A stretch of DNA of 64,000 nucleotides, taken from positions 14,301,248 to 14,365,247 of the forward strand of contig OX104134.1 in NCBI GenBank assembly GCA_944470555.2, given 5' to 3'. The translations under genes were made by a program, and so were the position numbers. Position 1 is the first letter of the stretch. Each line of letters opens with the position of its first letter. The DNA is from Heterobilharzia americana (taxonomy: Eukaryota > Platyhelminthes > Trematoda > Strigeidida > Schistosomatidae). The notes beneath the pieces were generated by a model. The model did not search any database. It saw only the letters and a program-made list of their open reading frames with translations, and was not told where the DNA came from. This document shows positions 11,561 through 25,262 of the stretch, in pieces.

Positions 11561-13759
11561 AATAGGCCTTGGTCACTACTATCTGGCTCCCGTGCAGGGC
11601 TTGGTAGCCTGTCTCACACGTCGTGCAAGGAGGCTTCTGTAGCGTCATCCGACCCCTTTCAGTAGTTCGTCGTCCCCTGTGCTACGAATAACACAATTAG
11701 CGATCATGATGGCCGAAAAGGTTGTCACTAGAAAACATTCTTACATCTGAGAACGTTATCGAAGCCAAATTTGTTCGCTGCCAACATCTTAGGCGTTCTG
11801 AGCCTGCAACCCCGTTTTCCCCCCAAGTATGAAGGTACTTTGAGAATAAGATCGTGATAGTGAGTAAACAGTGAGAGATAAGCGATGAAAATAGTTAGAC
11901 AGTAGGCGGAAAAATGTCTTTTTCTACCACAACTTACGTATGACAGAGGGATCTGATTTTCAGAAGCCTTCCAAAACGCAGCATTGATAAGATTATGGCA
12001 CTTCACTCGGAAGTCCGCAAGTATTCAGATTAGGCACTCCTCAAGCCTCCGACCTATCTCAGGAATGATTGCATTGTTCACTTTGTTAGGATAAGTTCAC
12101 CCAACTTTCAAAAGAATCTGAAATAAAACAACACGGGTTCCAAGGGGGAAACTGCACCATAGTTTGACCTATTGCGTTAGTAATCACTGTGCTTTTATCA
12201 GCGTAAGTTGTCACGAGTCCCTAAGGCATGCCAACCATTTCGGGAAGGTCAACATACTCTCTTTCCTGCCTCGTTCCCACGCACCTGTCGCAGCCTGCTG
12301 CACTCTACTCCCACATTATCTGCTTCAAATCAGCCACGAGTGGTGAGTCAAGGATAACTGAAAAGAGTTCCACACATACGTGTCCCCGAAATACCTCAAG
12401 ATAAGTACTTTCTCGTGGTATATGTCTCACCGTTACCATCAGATCGTCGGACAGCTCACCGAAGTCTGCCGGTTAATGTTGTCTTTCACGTATGCCAGCC
12501 ATAAACACGCCACTTACATGAAGACGATTTGTTCTACGTATTATAGGCCATAAATGCTTCGTGGAACATTTTGAAAGTGACAACCCATCGTGCTCAGATT
12601 GTGGCTTAACGTCATGAAAAGTATTGCAAACCATCCACTTCTGTACATACCAAGTTAAGCTATTCTTCAGCTCAGTATGGTTATAAGTTTTTTGGCCAAT
12701 GACTCTTGCTTCACGTAGATAATACCCTCATATTGCATTCCAGTTACTTCAGGGCAATAGAGGTCACTCTCCACGTATTAGTTTCAATATTGCTCTAACA
12801 TTTGCTTGCCCGACATTCAGCTTGTCGACTAGATCATTTATTAAGTTTTCCATTACTACTATGACCAATCAGACTACTCGATGTAGGAGCAGCTCCTCAC
12901 TTAGACGTTCGAAGACCATTGATAAACAACTGTGTTTATCGTGAAAATACTGAGGAAGCCACGGAACGTTGAGGGAATTCTAGTTACGAGGGCTTTTGTT
13001 AGCCATTATTTTTAGTAAGTTTGTGCTTCTTGATTGATATGGAGCCTAACATGTTGCAAGCAAGTTTTTGCTGAAGGGGGGAAAGAAAAAGTGCTGGCAA
13101 TAATGGGGAAAGATTATGCCTGGCAGGACAAGGTGGAGAAGAGAGCAGTTCCTGTCTCCATCGGTCTATTCTAGCTGAACGTGCATTTTGTGTATATGAA
13201 AACAATTTCATTGTTCTCATAAAGTAGTGTTTCTGGAAGAATTTTTGGTTTTTCGTGGTAGTAACGTTAAACGAAAATCATCGCTCACTTTAGGAGCATT
13301 TGGATTTTCAAGCTACCCAAAATGGACAGTCGAACTGGTACCCAGAAAACTTATGTAGACCTTCGTCAATGCCCTAGGGTGGAGGAAACATGAGGACAGT
13401 TGTAACCTTGCCCCAGACATCCAAAGACTCAAGTAACTTCTGAATGACCCAGAAAGTGTAGACGATGGCTAACCAAGTGACAGGTTCACTGTTTACGGGG
13501 AACTCATTAAGTAGGGAGCGAAACAGGCTTGATAAACATGCAGCGTATACTTGTTCAGGAAGTCTACTCCAAATGCTGGGGTATTTAGCGGGTGAGAAAA
13601 TGTCCCAGACTGGCGGTGCAAAACTTCGTTTCATGGTGAGTCGTATCCTCTATACGGGTTTCAACCCTAACATTTTACGTGGAGATACGTGATATAAATA
13701 AGGGTTTTTTCAGGTGTTTTTACTGTGAAGTAGCGTTGTTTTTTCGTCAGTTTTCTGTT
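11561..13759. other. No gene recognised
   Basis: No family motifs or splice-consistent exons were found on either strand. Readings of 60-92 codons (for example 11728-12006 minus and 13374-13634 minus) are ordinary for this length of DNA. Confidence 0.35.
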
Positions 13760-14950
13760 TGTCGCTTATACAGTAGCCACTGAAAACAAACGGCAGTACT
13801 CTGAAAGTGGACGACTGCACACCTTGTAGAGTACTACCCTTGATTCAGTGTTCAGGGAGCTACGAATGATACATCTCAGGTGTCTGCGTGGCCTAGCTAC
13901 CCTATAATCTGCTTCGGAGAAAATTGGGTCGCTAGAATCTATTGTCTGTAGGTTCAAAAAAGAATTCAGGTTTGATGACTTTTCTATTTTTCATACCAAG
14001 TCGGGGTTATCGTTATGAATGCATATCCATCCGCATTTATTGATGTTGAGTCGTAAGAGTCAGGAGTATCTTGGCACGCCAGGAAGCAACCTTAATCAGT
14101 TTATGTAAAATGGTCGTCGTAGTGCCATCTGGCTATAACCGGAATAAACGGCCTTTTGGCCGTCGAAGTATAGAGAACCTCCACCCTTGGCAAAGCAATT
14201 CAGAAAACTATTGATATAGATCACAAACAAAAGACGCCATGAAATGTTACCATATGCAACTTTACCTGTTGTTTACTTAAGAACAGGCTTTATTTATATG
14301 GGTTCGATCATGTAGGAACGGTTTTAACCAGCTTAGCAGAGGTTTGCGAGAACCCATTGCATACAACTGTTCAAAGTCAATATTGCGCCAAACCACGAGG
14401 GACGTCTTCTGCATATGGAAGAACGGAGCAATGACCAACTTACGTGCCCCATAACTACTAGTAATGAGACTAGGTTAATCAAAACGGTTAGCCCAAAGCT
14501 CTTTGGGACGAAGTCATGTTAGGAATTTATTATGAGAATTTCAGCAGGTAACTTTTCAGATGTGTCATTTTTTCTGTACCTCAATGGAACCAGTGTTACC
14601 TTGATTGATGGCCTTATAGTACTTAACATTGACATTATTTCCAGATTCGTGATTTGAGATGATAAGACCACTATTTGATTCTTTGGGATATGTGCCAGTT
14701 TCCATCGACGGAGCGAACAACTTAAGCGAGAGCAAAGGAAAATCCTGTGGACTGTTTTTGAGGGTAGCTAAATCAAAACCATCTATTTCATCTCATTTTA
14801 CTGGTCTGATACTTTTGATGACTTCATCTATTTTTCTGCTACAAAACAGTACAGTCGTCATGTGGCCACTAGGGGGTGGTTCGCCTTCCGCAAGAATGGG
14901 TGTTTCACAACCTAAACTAGCAAGCTGATTGTCAAATGGTTCGCAAACTA
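13760..14950 (-). pseudogene. CR1-like LINE, linker and reverse transcriptase, strongly decayed
   Basis: Reading the minus strand from about 14935, the pre-RT linker DEVIKSIRPVK and EIDGFDLATLKNSPQDF leads to SMETGTYPKESNSGLI, equivalent to the conserved METG-x-x-P-x-x-W-K block. RT blocks follow in changing frames: WLKPFLHDRTHINKA (about 14300), AYGNISWRLLFVIYINS in place of GVPQGSVLGPLLFVIYIND (about 14210-14260), and LYFDGQKAVYSG in place of the LFADD box (about 14165). The end is ESRVVLYKVCSRPLSEYC (about 13800). The catalytic Asp-Asp pair is lost and stops are frequent. It is a separate, older copy than the one at 10469-11560. The 15077-15346 reading on the same strand might be its upstream linker but has no decisive motif. 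Confidence 0.65.
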
Positions 14951-17900
14951 TAACTTCTGTCGTGGGTTACTTCGTTGTGGAGGAAGTAATGCATGCCCCT
15001 TGTTGTTTGAAGATGCTTTTCCAGAAGTGGTATGAAGCTGTGTATCTTGAAGATAGTTCTAAGGACTTTTGGCACCTCATCTGGGATTTCTTACATGTAT
15101 GTTTTTGACTGATCCAAGCATTTCTTGTATTAAGTACGATGAAGAAAAATCTTTAATGGAGTAGGATGGGTTAAACAAGCTTCTACACTTTTTGCTATGT
15201 TCGGGTGGAATGAATGTAAGTCGATTATTTTGTACTTTTACTGTCTTCTGAGGAGAAAAAGTATCCAGACATGACAGTATTCTTGTAAAAAGCAATACCG
15301 CGGTTATTAACGAGTCATTGGTGAGATAATCATCTCCTGAAAACATCTAGGAATCTCTTGCAGAGATGAATGGGAAACAGAATACCCGCTTGTGATCATC
15401 CTTGGAAAATTCAATACTGACATAGGTAGTTACTGACGTGAAGAAGTCGCCAAGTGTGAATTCAAGGAGTCACCAACAGTATGTGATAGGATGTAACGAT
15501 TTTATCCATAGACGCCTATCACAACAATATTTCACCTAAGAACTATGAACCGAAAGTTGGTGTCCAGCTAACGTCAGGAGGATTGAATCCCCATGAATCA
15601 TTTCAAAATCCACACTACATGAGGAAGCAGGAGCAGATGACTTGATTAGAATCACGCTGGTTTCTTCTATAGCGCCTAACGCTTGATATGCATAACTCAT
15701 GAGTACTGCAACTTTGTTTGCCGAAACCTGATTAAGCACATAAATGAAACAGCTACCATCACTCCTATTGTCTCGATTCCTGCTATGACAAGTATCCCTT
15801 CATGCATAAGCCTGCGTTCAGGGCACAGGGTAAATACTGTGATACAGCTATCAATGGGACTCACTGCAGTAACATAGAGATATTTCTTGGGCGCCCGTTC
15901 CTATAACTTGTCGTTTGGAAAACATTATTCGTATTGTTATAATTATCATTTTGCCACAGTAACACTGGTATTGTGGAACATCTTTTGTGGTCCGAAATAC
16001 TTCGTGGGTTATATTCCTTGGTGGTTTCTTAGGACCTCAGGAATACACGATGACCCTTTTGGGTATCAAAACCTCAAAGAAGTTTATAGACTTATCCATG
16101 AGCGCTTTTACATTACCTCTTGTTAGCACAACTAGATCCAAAGGTTTACGTAAGCAAACGTGTTTAGACAATAACCGTAAGATTTACGAAGTCCGTTTTC
16201 GATCAGTGTTTGCCTTATATGATGACAGAAAGGTGATTTACAATACAGCTTTCCCGAAGTAATAGTGAAAACTTACAACGGTCTGCTGTTTACGAATTGC
16301 GGTGTTCGACTGTAAGCGTCCGAGGCGGATGGGAAGGCAGTACGTCTACGTCCAGTTGATTTGTCATCTTCTGCTTGTCCAGGCTGCCGAAGTTGAAGTT
16401 TGGGTTTTTGATAATTGATAGAGGCTATTAGTCAGCTATGGCAGCACGTGGTACAGGTAAAGTGGCGACAGAATAAGATAATGCAGGAGCGCTTAACACA
16501 TCAGATAGCAGATCTGATGGTGGAGACCTATGAAAACCTCCTTCATCTAGGGTCTTTAGTCCGAATATATGCCCTATACCCTCCTTTCCCTTGCGATTAC
16601 AGTAACTATCTCCCCCCAACCTTGAATGCTCATCTCAAAGTTCCAACTGGTTCTTAAATGCAAAACAAAGTCACCATCTTTACGCCTTTGTAATGCAGTC
16701 TAAACTTGGAGTTGAGGAATGTACTACATAAAACTCCAGAGGCGTTCCATGAGTAGAATATTAAACTGTGTAGCCCCTTATTCCTCTTGTCCTCTTTAGA
16801 TACTCCACCCTTCAATATTGCTTCCCCAAATTCCGAGACAACTAATTCCACCTCTCATGCCTCCGTTTCTCTTTCTCATCAGTAGATTATGACTGCGTAT
16901 CATATCAAAGTACGCTCATCATCGGAAGTCTATTCAGTATGTGCGAACTATCTTCTTTACCACCTAGAGATACAATTTATCCCAGACTTAAACCTTTCCA
17001 GAATTAATGGCTCCAATTAGAATAGCATCTAGAAATGCTGGCAATAAATGCTGTTTGTATCCAAACATGCAGGCTTTTCGAACCCTGACAACCACCCACC
17101 TACAATGAAGCTAACCGAACGTGACCTCGCAGGAAGCGCCAACCTTGGGAGTCTTGCGGAATGGTTTAGTGGGGAAACCTTACACGTTCCCACTGTAATA
17201 TGACGACAGTAGCTAGATAGAATTCCATCTTTGGCTTAAATAATTCAAACGATCCTGTTGTTTTTTCAACATTGTAGACCTAAACAATTTCTGCACTGCG
17301 TGACATCATACAATAATAGACCCAAGTTTCCCTCCAATCCATCCCAGTATTTAAACTCTAGTTTAGTATGCTATCTGTAGACAGCACAAATTCATTGAAT
17401 TCTGACAAATTTTCAGCTTCGTTTGTGTTCAACATCCTATGTGCAAAATACTCTTATAGATTATGACTCACCATAGCCAGGATATTTCTCATACTGGCTG
17501 ATTATGTCTATATTAATTTTCGCTGCTGCTGTTTAACGATATGGCTTTTACCCAATATTTGTGACTAGCAGTATCCAAACGATTGCTTACTCTGAAAGAC
17601 TTTTTATAGCGCGATGATTTTTTCTTTCTAAACCATTTCAGCCTCAGCGAGTAAAATAACATTCATATATTGCCTGTAAGAACGGTGTGTTCGTATAACT
17701 CACTATTAGAAATATATTGTTATCATTATAAAGTTTTGCCAAGTTAGCACTTGCTACGAAAAGCAGGCCAAAAATTCAGCCTTGAGGGGAGTCTCTCTTC
17801 TCCTCCACTCTTGAAATTGGCACCGTACTTCTTGGTGTGAAGGATATCGATGCCTAAGCAAGTTACAACACTTCGTTGCACTAGATCATCGGATCTGCAG

Positions 17901-19828
17901 CCGGAGCATTTGCATCTGGCGGTACATGTTAGTGTTAAAGCACACAGTGCATTGACCAGAAGCCAACCATCCTATGGTTCGATATAATGCCAGATATTAT
18001 CAGGACATGGGTCACCCCGACAAATGATATATTTGGGTTTTGACATCAAATCTGGGCTAGCAATAGCACACTCGACTTTTGCATCTATGTTAGCAATCAG
18101 GAATAGATGAGCTTACATCTGAAAAGGAAAAATTACTTTCATGTTGTGAAGAAGAGAGTACGAAATTGGCCGGGACATCATATTTTGTTAATATACGCGC
18201 GATCACAAAGAAATATAAACAACAATAAAAGTGCCAGCAGCAACGGCATTTCCAACTCAAGGCTTCGGAACCACATGATGACAAAGGGTATTACTATGCA
18301 ACTCAATGTTTGAAGTGTGGCATGAGTGGTATACAAAAGGGACTCTGCATCGTAATGTAGACGCACATGAAACCAATGCTACTAACCTCAATTGTATCCG
18401 TTTGCGGTAATAACTATGAAGCCTCGTGAGTGCGGATTGCGAAGAGTTCACTGATATCCGAAATAAGACCCCGGGACTCTTTTATACCTTAAGGTAAACA
18501 TTTTTACCTTGTTACTTTAGTGAAATATCTGATTTTCTTTATAAAAAGACAGTATTGTCGGTAGATAGCAGAGATATGAACTCTCCCATCCATACATAGT
18601 AGTTTATAACCGTGAAACTTATCCAGGGAGGAGGGCAGTCAGTTCACAAAACCGGAAGCTGCACATAACACTGCCGGTCTGGTGCCAAGCCATGTCAGTT
18701 TCAGCAGTCGCAGGTGCCATTCAAACAGGAAGCGCCAATATCTGTCACGGTAGCAGTGCTGGTTAGTGCCAGCAGCCGGACTTGTGGTCGGTTTCGTGTT
18801 TTAAACTGCCTATCCGTTGTTTTAAGTGGGTGTGTAGTTATTTGGAATGTGCCTCAGTTGCTGAAAAATAATGTTTATTGTTTTCAAGTAGTACTCAAGT
18901 TGATTCAGGATGTAAATGAACACTGACCATTCCATGAGGTCGAGGGGCAGGAAGTTTGATAGCATGCGATGTAAAACCGCAGGACCCAAGTGCAAGACTG
19001 CAGCTTTTCACTGCTTGCTGCAGGATACTGAGTAGCATTTCCAAAGAGAACCTCTAAGGACACCTTATTTTACCTCCGTCATTTTATCATCGATGGGCTT
19101 CTGTCTTGTCGAAGACATACTGTACTTCCTGCCTGGTGTCAACTGTTTCCATAAACTGGTCAACCTCTTTACAAAACAGAGCCATTGCAGATGCGTGTAA
19201 TCTGGGTTGAATGGGATTGACGGTTAGCCACAGACTTTTGTACGTAGAGTGGCAGGTCAGATTTGCGTTTATAGTTTCCATTAGGCCAAGCTTAAGGAAT
19301 CCCTCTACGTGGCTTTTTGTTCCGCATTTGTCACGTATCTTTTAGGAAGTATGGCTGGAGATTACTGTCACTGATTAACAAGCTGACCAGTGACTCTACA
19401 GGAGCCATATGGATTAAACCAGTTCTCGAAGTGCCAATCTTCGAAACATTTGACAGTTACTTTACTGCCTCTCTAAGGTATCGTTTACCGCTCTCTAGTT
19501 TACTGGAGCCCCCTTAAATACCTTTTGAAAGGAGATCTGTTGTCACGGCGTTCAAAGTTTGGCCTGAAGTAGGCAAAAATGGTTAGTTGGAGTCACTGTG
19601 TCATTAAATTCCTACAGTATTCAGTTATAGCTCGATATCCTTGCAGTTTTTCATCCAACAGCCGATAGCTGCGACCCTGTTGTGGTGGTCCGGTTTGTAA
19701 ATCACACTGATGCATTACGTTGCACTGGCTGACATGCTTGTTTCCTCGAGGTCCTAACATGCCAGAAAGGTCTTTCGAATAGTAGTCAGAAAGTTGACAG
19801 TCAGCCTTGCAGTGCAAACTGCTACACC
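14951..19828. other. No gene recognised
   Basis: Nearly 5 kb with no supportable gene. The minus-strand readings 15077-15346 and 15536-15739 could be remnants of the adjoining CR1-like element. Plus-strand readings at 15887-16262 and 18107-18313 have no domain. No tRNA or rRNA was seen. Confidence 0.35.
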
Positions 19829-20830
19829 ATGATGGGGCCCAATGGCGAATTTGTGAGGCTAGCTGGTTCGGGTTGGGCGGTGGTTACGTGTTACCCTTTG
19901 ACTACCAGGGACATAAAACTGGTGTTGGATTCCGCTCAAGTAGAGGTGGTTATAGAAAGCTGGCCCAGAAATAACACACTTCTCCGTGCTGCACGGCCTT
20001 CCGAAGCCAGTGGTTTGGCCTCCCTCTATGCGCCCTCAACACGATCAAATCACCCAACAGCAATCCTCAAAAAGCTGTGCACCACAAGACTGAAGCACAT
20101 TTCTCATGGACCGTATGGTCGCGCGAATCTCTTTCTCTCCCAGGTATTGTACGAAGAATTAACCATCCACAATGTGGGCGGCTGGAAAGTGGCAACCACC
20201 CACACGCTTCAGGCAGCGCAAAAAACTCAGTCAGACAACCTATCCTCCTTCATCTTCCCCTAATGATACCGGCATTAAAACTCTTACAACCTCTTCGACC
20301 TTTCACCCCATGACCTTTATCAACGATCAGAGTCGTCAAAACTTCACATCTAGTCTCCTGGTTCTCCCCGACCCACTTTTTTTAGGATTTACCAATGCCC
20401 GAACTCTATGCCAAACCAGGGAGATTGTATCGCTTGCCGGATCTCCTAATTATCGGAGCGTGGATCTCCAGTGCATCTTCGAAACATGTAAACGGGGCCC
20501 CAGTATGGTTATTAAATTGATCTCACCTCCCCAAGGTATGGAACTTTCAAAACTCATATTACAAGGTTACGAAGACCCAATGTCTGGCTGTCATAGACCA
20601 GTGGGTGTAGGCATAACACTGAGTTGTACAGCCAAGAGCACACTTCCCGATTGGATACCGTTCAGTAACCGCTCGTGTGCCGTCCGACTGAATGGATCCG
20701 CTGAAACTGGGAAGGACTAAGGCATCAGACGATTTCTATTCACAATCTCATCGACTGTTGTTCGGATGATGGAAGGGATGAACTCTAGAAAATTCGTCAA
20801 AGGGAAACGCAAACAAATATTCTGAACAAA
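19829..20830 (+). pseudogene. Second RTE/SR2-like LINE, 5' region and first half of the endonuclease
   Basis: From about 20370 the plus strand reads as an endonuclease of a common trematode LINE: FTNARTLCQTREIVSLAGSP, IFETCKRGPSMVIKL, PVGVGITLS and LDWIP-like LPDWIPFSNRSCAVRLNGS (to 20720), then a frame-broken RRFLFTISS...NSRKFVK to about 20830. These correspond to the NxRSL, CISETW, GVGIAL, DWIPVxSRLCAVRL and LFVVSAY blocks. The 144-codon reading at 19829-20263 and the serine/proline-rich start of the next one precede it in the position of a 5' leader or ORF1; I recognise no domain in them. Similarity stops near 20830 and resumes after 25450. Confidence 0.6.
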
Positions 20831-21410
20831 TGATTAAGCCAGAGACCAATTTACCCAGTGGATTGGAATGTGACTTACCTGTAGTAGCTCCACACTACAT
20901 GTTCTCTGGTACTCTTTTCATATGAAAGTTACTATGCATCAAATATGCTTCTCGAATGATGCTGCTTACGCTGATACAAAAGACACCCGAAGTCTATGTA
21001 TAAATACTGCCATTAGGGCTATTAGCCGTTTCATCGTGCATTCTCACCCACTACAACAAGTATTCCCAGTAGAATTAATCGGTATTACATTTGAGCGTAA
21101 CATGGTGACCTAGAAATGCATTGGTTTAGACACCCACCCTAGTTATATAGCTGTGGACACTTTACTGATACTGCAGAACGTATTCATGGGTCCTTCGTGG
21201 TTATCAAAGCTAAAACTGAAGAAATTTCTAAGGGATGGACTGCTACAGTATTAAATAACAAACTATGTGAATGGACTTACAACGTCGATTGGTCACAACG
21301 CTTACGTGCGCACCTTTGTCATTGATAGTGGAACCCATCTGTGTGATGGGAGATGAAATCCATGCCCGCCTCATGAATGTTTGCAGCTTTTAATAAGACT
21401 ATGCTGACCA
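20831..21410. other. Inserted spacer within the SR2-like LINE; no gene recognised
   Basis: This stretch separates the two halves of the SR2-like endonuclease. A 63-codon reading at 20922-21113 and further short readings to about 21340 have no recognised motif. It may belong to the same insertion as the adjacent tandem repeat. Confidence 0.35.
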
Positions 21411-22071
21411 GTGACTTGATAGGTTAATTATTTATTACTAAATACCATTTTGTAAACTCTAAAGAGTTTTCAATTTGATGATGCTTGCAAAGTGACATCC
21501 CTCGTGTTAAATCCATTGCGTGAGGATAGGGTTTATTATTATCTTTACTTTGATGATCTGCATATGCTGTAAAGTGGTTTTTCGTTTCATAGCCGCTATC
21601 TTCCAATGTTTTTCATGGAGTTAAACGACCTTTCCTATGTACTATCCAGGACTCGTAAAGTCTTGTAGATTCTTCGACACATATCAATGTGATGATGCCT
21701 GTAACCTGGCTTCTCTCATGGTAAATTTCACGAACTGTAGCAAGTCCTAATACGATTATGCACATCAGTGACTTGATATGTGAATCATTCCATACTAGAT
21801 ACTATTTTGTAAACTTTCAAGAATTATAAGTTTGACGATGCTTGTAAACTGGTATCTCCCATGTTAAATCGATTACATGAATATAAGAACTGTTATTATC
21901 TAAACTTCAACACTCCGCTCAAAAGTGACATCTTCTTGTTCGCTTCATAATTAGCAGGATATTCTGATGCTTTTAATAGAGTCTGATGACATACCACCTA
22001 TACCATTCAGGATCCGTAAAATTTTCCTACATATATCAATGTGATGATGTCCATAAACGGGCTTTTCTCAT
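21411..22071. repeat. Diverged tandem repeat, two units of about 355 bp
   Basis: Unit 1 begins at about 21411 (AGTGACTTGATAGGTTAA) and unit 2 at about 21768 (AGTGACTTGATATGTGAA). They share blocks such as TACTAAATAC/TACTAGATAC, TTTTGTAAACT, ATGCTTG, GTTAAATC, TATTATCT and CAATGTGATGATG (21685 and 22038, spacing 353). Identity is incomplete, so the duplication is old. Unit 2 is cut by the 3' end of RTE copy B. A related fragment occurs alone at about 3868-3906. Confidence 0.7.
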
Positions 22072-22082
22072 TATATATATAA

Positions 22083-23317
22083 TTATTTGTCCCTTGGGTT
22101 CCTAGTAGAACACAGTTCTTCAGTAACACGTCGCCATTCCACTCTCTTCTCTGCAATCTTTTCAACCTGGCTCCACGACTGCCCACAAGCTCTCATTTCT
22201 CTCTCACAAGATCTCCTCCATGTCACCCTCAGCTGGGATGCCCAACTCGTCGTTTCCCATCTGGGTTCCACTCGAGGGACTGGCCTGACGCGTGATGTTC
22301 CAAGTCCGTCTTCTCAGTGTATGCCCAATCCAATCCATCTCCACTTCCTTCCTTGAGTGATAGGTTCTTGATTGGTTCGTCACCAGCCAGAGTTCCTTGT
22401 TACTTATTCTTATTATTCTGGCCATCTGAGCTTCAGTAACGAGCCAGCGTAGGCAGTTGTTGATGAGTGTCTGTAGTTTGTTGGAAATGCCTTTCGTGAC
22501 GCGCCAAGTCTCTGAGTCGTACAGAAGCACTGACTTGACATTGGTGTTGAAAATCCGGATCTTGTTGACGCTTTATGCTGGGTGCGGAAGATCTCCACAC
22601 TGATTTCAGGTTAATGAATGCCTGTCTTGCTTTTCCAATCCTGGCTGGCTTTGACGTCCTCGTCTGTCCCGCCTGTACTTGAAACAGTGCTTCCTAGATA
22701 GGTGAAGGAGTTTACTTCCTTCAAGTTTCTCCCGCTAATGGTGACTGGAGTTTGTTGTTGGTGGTGGTGCGGTATCTTCATTACCTCTATCTTCTCTATA
22801 TTCACTTGAAGTCCCGTCTTCGCTTCCCTGCCACTTCTGTCTACTTGTTAGTTTTCGCCTGTAGATGTTCAAGTTTGTGTGACATCAGGCACAAGTCATC
22901 GGCGAAATCCAAGTCTTCTAGGTTCCTTTCCGCAGTCCAGCGTATCCCCCTCTTCTCACAGCTCCCGATTGTTTGTTGCATGATCCAGTCGATCACAATC
23001 AGGACTATCATGGGGATAGTAGACGGCAGCCTTGTCTTACTCCTGTCTTCACTTCGAAAGCATCAGTGAGCTTCCCATTGTGAATTACTTGGCTGGCATG
23101 TGGCGTCTTCAGATAGTTGTTGAATGAGATTGATAAAGGTTTGCGGTACTCCGTAGTAATGAAGCAGTTTGCAAATTACCTCTCGGTCAACGCTGTCAAA
23201 GCCTTCTCAAAGTCGATGAAGTTGAGGTAGAGACTTGACTGCCATTCTATGCTCTGTTCTATGATGATGCGTAGTGTAGCGTTGTAATTTGATCCGCACA
23301 TGATTTGTACTTCCTGA

Positions 23318-23377
<60 letters not shown>

Positions 23378-23580
23378 TGTTCCGGTCGTAATTTTGAATC
23401 CAGCGCATCCTTCAGTCTCTTCAGGATGATGTGGCTTAATATTTTGCTGACTTGGGGTGGACAGGAGCGTGATTCCGCACCAGTTCTTGCAAAGACTTCG
23501 GTCGCTCTTCTTCGGTAGTTTGACAAGATGACCCTTCTTCCAATCACTAGCCAGGTACCTTTACTTCCTTCCATACCTTG
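22083..23580 (-). pseudogene. Copy B reverse transcriptase and C-terminus, broken
   Basis: Blocks in order on the minus strand are SKILSHIILKRLKDALDSKL, the GWLA repeat encoded by the GGCT tract, IIIEQSIEWQSSLYLNFIDF, and a catalytic box read as FADD (22895-22906), intact in this copy. The tail includes VLLYDSETWRVTK-type sequence, MDWIGHTLRRRTWNITRQAS and EKIAEKRVEWRRVTEELCST near the end. Frames change at several points, including a four-base insertion after DEDVKA that copy C lacks. Confidence 0.8.
23319..23377 (+). repeat. (GCCA)n tract, about 14 units, in copy B
   Basis: Perfect tetranucleotide repeat of 59 bases at the EN/RT junction of copy B. On the coding strand it reads GGCT and encodes Gly-Trp-Leu-Ala in every frame. 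Confidence 0.95.
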
Positions 23581-25262
23581 TGGAATAGTGGTGTGAGCAT
23601 GTCCACTGTTGTCTCTGAGTCTGCTCTCAGTGTTTCTGGCGGTATTCCATCTGGTCCTGCTGCTTTCCCGCATTTCAGTAGCTTTATGGCGTTCAGGACT
23701 TCCATTTTTGTTGGAGGAATTATGTTCGCTTGTAGTTCAGAGGCTGAAGGTGGTATTTCTGGATGAAGTGCAGGTGGTGGTGGTGGTCGATTCAAGAGTG
23801 TTTCGAAGTGGTCGGCCCATTATTTCGTTTGTTTCTCTTCTTTCGGAATTAAACTTCCGTCATCACCTTTTATTGGTTTCGTCTGCGTTGCTCTCATCCC
23901 AGATAGTAACCTGGTTATTTGATACAATGTTGTCAGGTCTCTCTTACCTGCAGCCTGTTCTGCTTCACTTGCCAGTGTGTCGTGGAAGTGTCTTTTGTCT
24001 TTCCGTGCACTCTTCTTCACTTCTTTGTCCAGTGTGGCGTTTTATACATTGTACTCAGTTCCTCCTCTCTTTGAGCATCCTTGCACTGCACTGGTTCATA
24101 TTCTGCTTCACCATCACCATCCTCCTCTCCCTCCTCTATCAGCTTCCATGTGTCCATTGAGATCCATTCCTTGTCTTCTTTCTTCCTCCTTCCTAATACG
24201 GTTATGCAGGTTTCTTTCCACATCTCTTTCAAAGACTTCCAGTGTTCATCCACACAGGTTTCTTCAGGGATGTTCCTCGAAATCTCCCGTGTTGTCTTGA
24301 TGGCTGACCGGTGTGAAGATGTCCCTTGTAGTTTCGTCCTTCAGTTTCCGGTTGTTGTACTTGAACTGAGGTCTATCACCAACTTCCTTGAAGGCTTTCA
24401 ACTTGATTTCGAAGGTGGGTTCTTTGCACTAGATAGTGAATTGTGTGAACCTACATCTGTTCCTCTTCTTGACCTTGTGTCAAGTAGGCTGCATCTCCAT
24501 TTTCTTGAGATTGAGATAAAGTCGATTTGATTTTTAGTGTGTCCTGGTGTCTGGTGAAATCCACGTCGCTCTGTGGATATCCTTGTGCTTGAACACACTG
24601 CCTCGCCTCCATCACCAAATCGTTGAATGCACAGAATTCTGCAAACAATTCTCCATTCTCGTTCATCACCTCACCGAGTGCTTCTCTACCCATGGTCAGT
24701 TCTCTTCCTGTGTTGTGTGCTTCCAGTTTGGCATTCATGTCGCCCGACCCATTAGAATTTTGATGTCGCCAACTGCAGTGAGGTCTTGTCCAGTGCTGAT
24801 TGCGGCTTTCTGTAGAATTCCTCCTTCTTCTCTTCATCTGCATTATTTGTAGGTGCATAGTGTAGCATTGTATGATTGTGACTTTCCGTCCTTTTGTGTT
24901 GAACCTTGCTGCCATGATCCTGGAGGAGATTGGTTCCCACTGCATGAGAGCCTTTGATACGGTTGGGGACATCATGATAGCCACTCGCAAACTCAGTGTG
25001 TTCGTGGTTGTCATTTAGGTGACAATATCGGAGAAGATTATTGACTCTCCATTTGACAGTTTGGAGAGTCCACTTCCATTCCATCTGCATATCCCTTGCA
25101 GATTCCTAGCACTTCAATGCTATAGCTTGTCATCTCTTTGGCAATCTGGGCAGCCTTGGTAGGTTGGAACATGGTGCGGACATTCCATGTGCTCACTCTT
25201 ACTTTTGCTTTGATCGAGAAAAGAGAATTGGTTTCGCGAAGACTTTCACCAATCGGCGTCAT
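23545..25262 (-). pseudogene. Copy B endonuclease and linker, broken
   Basis: The reading starts at an ATG at 25262 (MTPIGESLRETNSLF), reaches VSTWNVRTMFQPTKAAQ and stops at 25038 after CQMESQ. A second frame carries VSKALMQWEPISSRIM and KVTIIQCY, and a third carries MLHYAPTNNADEEKKEEFY. The linker is well preserved: ITVLGRRKKEDKEWIS, KKSARKDKRHFHDTLASEAE, AAGKRDLTTLYQITRLLSG, and then AIKLLKCGKAAGPDGIPPE just before the RT. This is the only copy here where the whole linker order can be read. Confidence 0.75.

Noticed and set aside
24081..24530. Antisense open reading in copy B as a host gene
   Set aside because: Same explanation as for copy E; the minus strand carries recognisable RTE linker motifs.
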